DNA of 9,221 nt, taken from assembly GCA_024653385.1 (NCBI GenBank), contig JANLFZ010000247.1, positions 1 to 9,221 of the forward strand, read 5' to 3'. Of the stretch, positions 7,203-9,221 are shown one piece after another. The translations under genes and the position numbers were made by a program. Source of the DNA: Thermoguttaceae bacterium. GTDB taxonomy: Bacteria; Planctomycetota; Planctomycetia; Pirellulales; Thermoguttaceae. Each line of letters begins with the position of its first letter. Position 1 is the stretch's first letter. The notes beneath the pieces are model-generated. The model made no database searches. It was not told the DNA's origin and saw only the letters and a list, made by a program, of their open reading frames with translations.

Positions 7203-7251
7203 CGGTCCCTGGTGTCCCTGGCCCTGCCCGCGCGAGATCGACAATCCACTA

Positions 7252-7281
7252 ACTATACGCTTTTCACCCGCCCCCCAGCAA
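7252..7281 (-). promoter_or_regulatory. Candidate promoter of the nfn-like operon
   Basis: Read on the minus strand, TTGCTG (7281-7276) and TATAGT (7257-7252) are 18 bases apart. TATAGT matches 5 of 6 of the -10 consensus; the -35 is weak. Initiation near 7245 would give a leader of about 40 bases before the ATG at 7202. Sequence-pattern prediction only. Confidence 0.4.
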
Positions 7282-7304
7282 GCGATCTTCGACGGGCCGG
7301 CTGG

Positions 7305-7333
7305 TTCCCAGAAGCCGACTCGGTGGTTAGAAT
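7305..7333 (+). promoter_or_regulatory. Candidate promoter of the HTH gene
   Basis: TTCCCA (7305-7310) and TAGAAT (7328-7333) are 17 bases apart, matching sigma-70 boxes at 4 of 6 and 5 of 6. The -10 is the same hexamer as the one proposed upstream of the site-2 protease gene. The start codon lies 52 bases downstream at 7386. It is divergent from the nfn-like promoter. Confidence 0.33.
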
Positions 7334-7385
7334 GACTCGCGTTTGAGGTGCCCTCTCCAGATCAGAACGCCGCGGAACCCCAACG

Positions 7386-7685
7386 ATGACCACGCGCGCA
7401 CGCAAACGGCGGAAAACCGATGTGCCCGTCTCGCTGACCAAGCGCCATCGTGAAGTGATCCGGCTCCTCAGTCTGGGCTGCACGGTCAACGAAGCGGCGG
7501 CGATCTTGAAACTCTCGCCCAGCACCGTGGACAACCACAAGACCGCCGCCATGAAGCGTCTCGGCACCGACAAGTTGGCCTTGTTGACCCGGCTGGCCAT
7601 CAAATTGCGGATCAGCGCGTTGGGCGACCGCCTGACCCCTACCGAGAAACGGCTCAGCGGACGCAAGAACGACGGCTGGAACTGA
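7386..7685 (+). CDS. Stand-alone LuxR-type helix-turn-helix protein
   Basis: This 99-residue protein is nearly all a LuxR/NarL C-terminal DNA-binding domain. Residues 16-73 give the four-helix pattern: LTKRHREVIRLLSLGCTVNEAAAILKLS, then the recognition helix SPSTVDNHKTAAMKRLG, then helix 4. The Glu in REV, the Gly-Cys-Thr turn and the STVDNHK recognition segment are typical of the family. A very basic N-terminus (TRARKRRK) may add DNA contacts. There is no receiver, autoinducer or other sensor domain, so activity would have to be set by expression, by partners or by dimerisation. It is the only plus-strand gene and is divergent from the nfn-like operon, so control of that operon or of itself is a reasonable guess only. 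The ATG at 7386 has a weak upstream GGAA. Such single-domain HTH proteins are, to my knowledge, common in planctomycetes. Confidence 0.82.
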   Translation: MTTRARKRRKTDVPVSLTKRHREVIRLLSLGCTVNEAAAILKLSPSTVDNHKTAAMKRLGTDKLALLTRLAIKLRISALGDRLTPTEKRLSGRKNDGWN

Positions 7686-7708
7686 CCGGACTCCCGCTCG
7701 GAAGTCGG
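7686..7708 (+). terminator. Imperfect hairpin directly after the HTH gene
   Basis: Immediately after the TGA, CCGGACTCC and GGAAGTCGG can pair around a 5-base loop with one bulge and one mismatch. No T-run follows, so this is a weak candidate for the end of the plus-strand transcript, which converges on the 53-residue gene ending at 7790. The rest of 7709-7789 shows nothing else I can support. Confidence 0.27.
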
Positions 7709-7789
7709 CTACCGCCCCATCTCGCCTCGGAGGACCTTCCCGCGACCCGCGAAGGCCGGGCCACGTGACGAAACCGAAGATCCGCCACA

Positions 7790-7951
7790 CTATCGCGAGA
7801 GCTGGTTCGCCTGCCTCCGGTACTTCTCAAAGAGGTGAAGGTACTTCTTTCGCTTCGCCTGGCTCTTGGCCAGTTGGGCCAAGTGCTGGTACTTGTGGGC
7901 CAGCGCGAGCTTCGTCTGCACCAGCTTGAGGTTCGTGTCGACCTGGGTCAT
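7790..7951 (-). CDS. Small basic helical protein, 53 residues, function unknown
   Basis: I do not recognise this gene. The minus-strand ATG at 7951-7949 opens 53 codons ending at TAG (7792-7790). Support is strong for so short a frame: AGAAGGAG lies 8 bases before the ATG, the start overlaps the TGA of the M16 gene in ATGA, and about 48 of 53 codons end in G or C, as in neighbouring genes. The protein has 8 Lys and 4 Arg against 1 Asp and 1 Glu (net about +10), is rich in Leu, Ala and Gln, and has no Pro, Gly, Cys or Trp, so it should be one long helix. Leucines at 10, 17, 24 and 38 (Gln at 31) fall in heptad register, suggesting a coiled coil. The basic cluster KRKK is at 33-36. No signal peptide or membrane segment. 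Binding to nucleic acid, ribosome or the M16 product is speculation. Confidence 0.78.
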   Translation of the reverse strand: MTQVDTNLKLVQTKLALAHKYQHLAQLAKSQAKRKKYLHLFEKYRRQANQLSR

Positions 7952-9221
7952 TGGGGAGACTCCTTCTCCGGTATCAGGCGGAAGTTCTCGTCGAAGCGGC
8001 AGACGGTCAGGTCCTTGCCCTCGGGAAGCTTGCGCAGATCGGCTTCGATCTTCTGTCGGTCGCCGACGACAATGATCGCCAGACGATCGCGCAAGAGCCG
8101 CTCCTTGGCAACCCGCAGCACGTCCTCGGCCGTGACCGCCGAGATCTTGGGGATGTAGTCGTTGAAGTAGTTGTCCGGCAGATTATGCTCGACTAAGGTC
8201 TCGAGGTGCGACGCCACCTGGCCCGGCGTCTCGAACCCGGCGGGGTAGCCCCGGGTGAGATAGGTTTTCGAGAAGGCCAGTTCCTCGGGCTCCACCGGCC
8301 GGGCCCCCAACATGCCGTCGAACTCCTTGAGGAACTCGACCACGGCCGGCGCGGTCACGGCGGTCTGCACGCTGGCCATTGCCAGGAACGGGCCCGGCTG
8401 GCGGATCCGCCAATCGAACATCGTCCGCGCCCCGTAGGTATACCCCTTCGACTCCCGAAGGTTCATGTTCAGACGGCTGGAGAACTGCCCGCCGAAAATG
8501 CTGTTCATCACCGCCAAGGCATGATAATCGGGCGAGTTGCGGCGCGTGCCGATGAGGCTGACGGCGATCACCGACTGGGCCGCCCCCGGCTTGTCGATCA
8601 AGACGATTCGCGTCGGCTTTGCCGGTGGCGGAGGCGGGAACTCGGGCTCCCGTACGTCGGCCGAAGGCGACTTCCAGCCGCCCAGGGCCCGTTCCAGAAC
8701 CGGCAGCAGATCGTCGAGGGTCACGTCGCCCACGGCGATCAGCGTGGCCTGCTCCGGTCGCACGCGGGTCTTGTAGAACTCCACCAGATCGTCGCGCGTG
8801 ATCGACTGGAGGGTTGCCGGGGCGCCGAACTGAGGCCGGCCGTAAGGATGGTCCGGCCCGTACAGCGCGGCTGCCACGGCAAGGCTGGCCAGCGCGTTCG
8901 GCTCGTCGCGCACTTGGACCAGACGTCCCAACGCGATCTTGCGTTCGCGTTCCAACTCGGGCTGCGGGAAGGTCGGATGCTGGAGCACGTCGGCGTAGAC
9001 GTCCAGGGCCTTGTCCAGGTGCCGCTTCAAGCTGAACAGCCGGACGCCCGTCGAGTCCCAGTCGGCGCCGATGGCCAGGCTCGCGCCGATGCCGGCCAGT
9101 TCGTCGGCGATCTGTTCGGCGGTGCGGCGCGTCGTTCCCTCGTCCCAGACCGAGGCCAGAAGCCCCGCCAGGCCGAGCTTGGCCGCCGGGTCCGACGACC
9201 GACCGACGCGCAGGACCAGAT
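7948..9221 (-). CDS. M16 peptidase-family protein, zinc-site-less half (5' end outside window)
   Basis: The frame is open to the right edge, so only the C-terminal 423 residues are seen; an in-frame TTG at 9030 is internal. The visible part holds an M16 N-type domain (about 1-180) and an M16 C-terminal domain (about 205-390). Where active members have G-x-A-HxxEH-xxFxGT, this one reads GLAGLLASVWDEGT (16-29), so His, Glu and His are replaced by Gly19, Ala22 and Ser23 and the unit cannot bind catalytic zinc. The C-terminal domain keeps NLRESKGYTYGA with Arg255 and Tyr260, the R/Y pair known from the non-zinc subunit of M16B heterodimers. It is therefore either the second half of a fused protein of roughly 900 residues or a partner subunit whose active mate is encoded upstream, beyond 9221. 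No signal peptide can be judged. Its stop overlaps the start of the 53-residue gene by 4 bases. Confidence 0.85.
   Translation of the reverse strand, partial: LVLRVGRSSDPAAKLGLAGLLASVWDEGTTRRTAEQIADELAGIGASLAIGADWDSTGVRLFSLKRHLDKALDVYADVLQHPTFPQPELERERKIALGRLVQVRDEPNALASLAVAAALYGPDHPYGRPQFGAPATLQSITRDDLVEFYKTRVRPEQATLIAVGDVTLDDLLPVLERALGGWKSPSADVREPEFPPPPPAKPTRIVLIDKPGAAQSVIAVSLIGTRRNSPDYHALAVMNSIFGGQFSSRLNMNLRESKGYTYGARTMFDWRIRQPGPFLAMASVQTAVTAPAVVEFLKEFDGMLGARPVEPEELAFSKTYLTRGYPAGFETPGQVASHLETLVEHNLPDNYFNDYIPKISAVTAEDVLRVAKERLLRDRLAIIVVGDRQKIEADLRKLPEGKDLTVCRFDENFRLIPEKESPQ

Noticed and set aside
7203..7244. TTG start at 7244 for the NfnS-like protein
   Set aside because: It has no ribosome binding site, adds 14 residues without family homology, and sits only 7 bases from the candidate -10 box; ATG at 7202 has AGGGA upstream.
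7835..8158. 107-residue plus-strand frame
   Set aside because: It is antisense to the 53-residue gene and the M16 3' end; the minus-strand frames have the coding signals.

Overview
The window looks like chromosomal DNA of a planctomycete, most likely in or near the order Pirellulales. The reasons are high GC with strong GC bias at third codon positions, a secreted protein made of tandem DUF11-type repeats, a stand-alone LuxR-type helix-turn-helix protein, and an intergenic repeat whose translation reads NPTRQRG, a peptide I recall from many planctomycete gene predictions. The taxonomy is inference: there is no rRNA or other marker gene. No tRNA, CRISPR array, insertion sequence or phage gene was seen.

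All genes except one lie on the minus strand. In minus-strand transcription order from the right edge they are: the C-terminal 423 residues of an M16 peptidase-family protein that has lost its zinc-site residues (7948-9221, cut by the window end); a short basic 53-residue protein overlapping it by 4 bases (7790-7951); then, after a plus-strand gene for a 99-residue LuxR-type HTH protein (7386-7685), a two-gene electron-transfer operon encoding NfnS/SudB-like and NfnL/GltA-like flavo-iron-sulfur subunits (6327-7202 and 4894-6330, ATGA overlap); a secreted four-repeat DUF11 protein (2515-4665) preceded by a foldable leader element (4720-4783); a multi-pass site-2-protease-family metalloprotease (1495-2451); and 8-amino-7-oxononanoate synthase, bioF (102-1277). 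A possible next gene begins at position 20 and runs off the left edge.

The NfnS/NfnL pair should form one heterodimeric enzyme moving electrons between NAD(H), NADP(H) and ferredoxin. The HTH gene is divergent from it across a 183-base gap with plausible promoters in both directions, so local regulation is possible but unproven. The other genes do not form an obvious pathway: biotin synthesis, membrane proteolysis and an envelope protein are simply neighbours.

I see no complete new multi-gene system. The items most worth a second look are the 53-residue protein, the structured element upstream of the DUF11 gene, the three-copy NPTRQRG repeat between bioF and the protease, and the catalytically dead M16 half whose partner should lie just outside the window.
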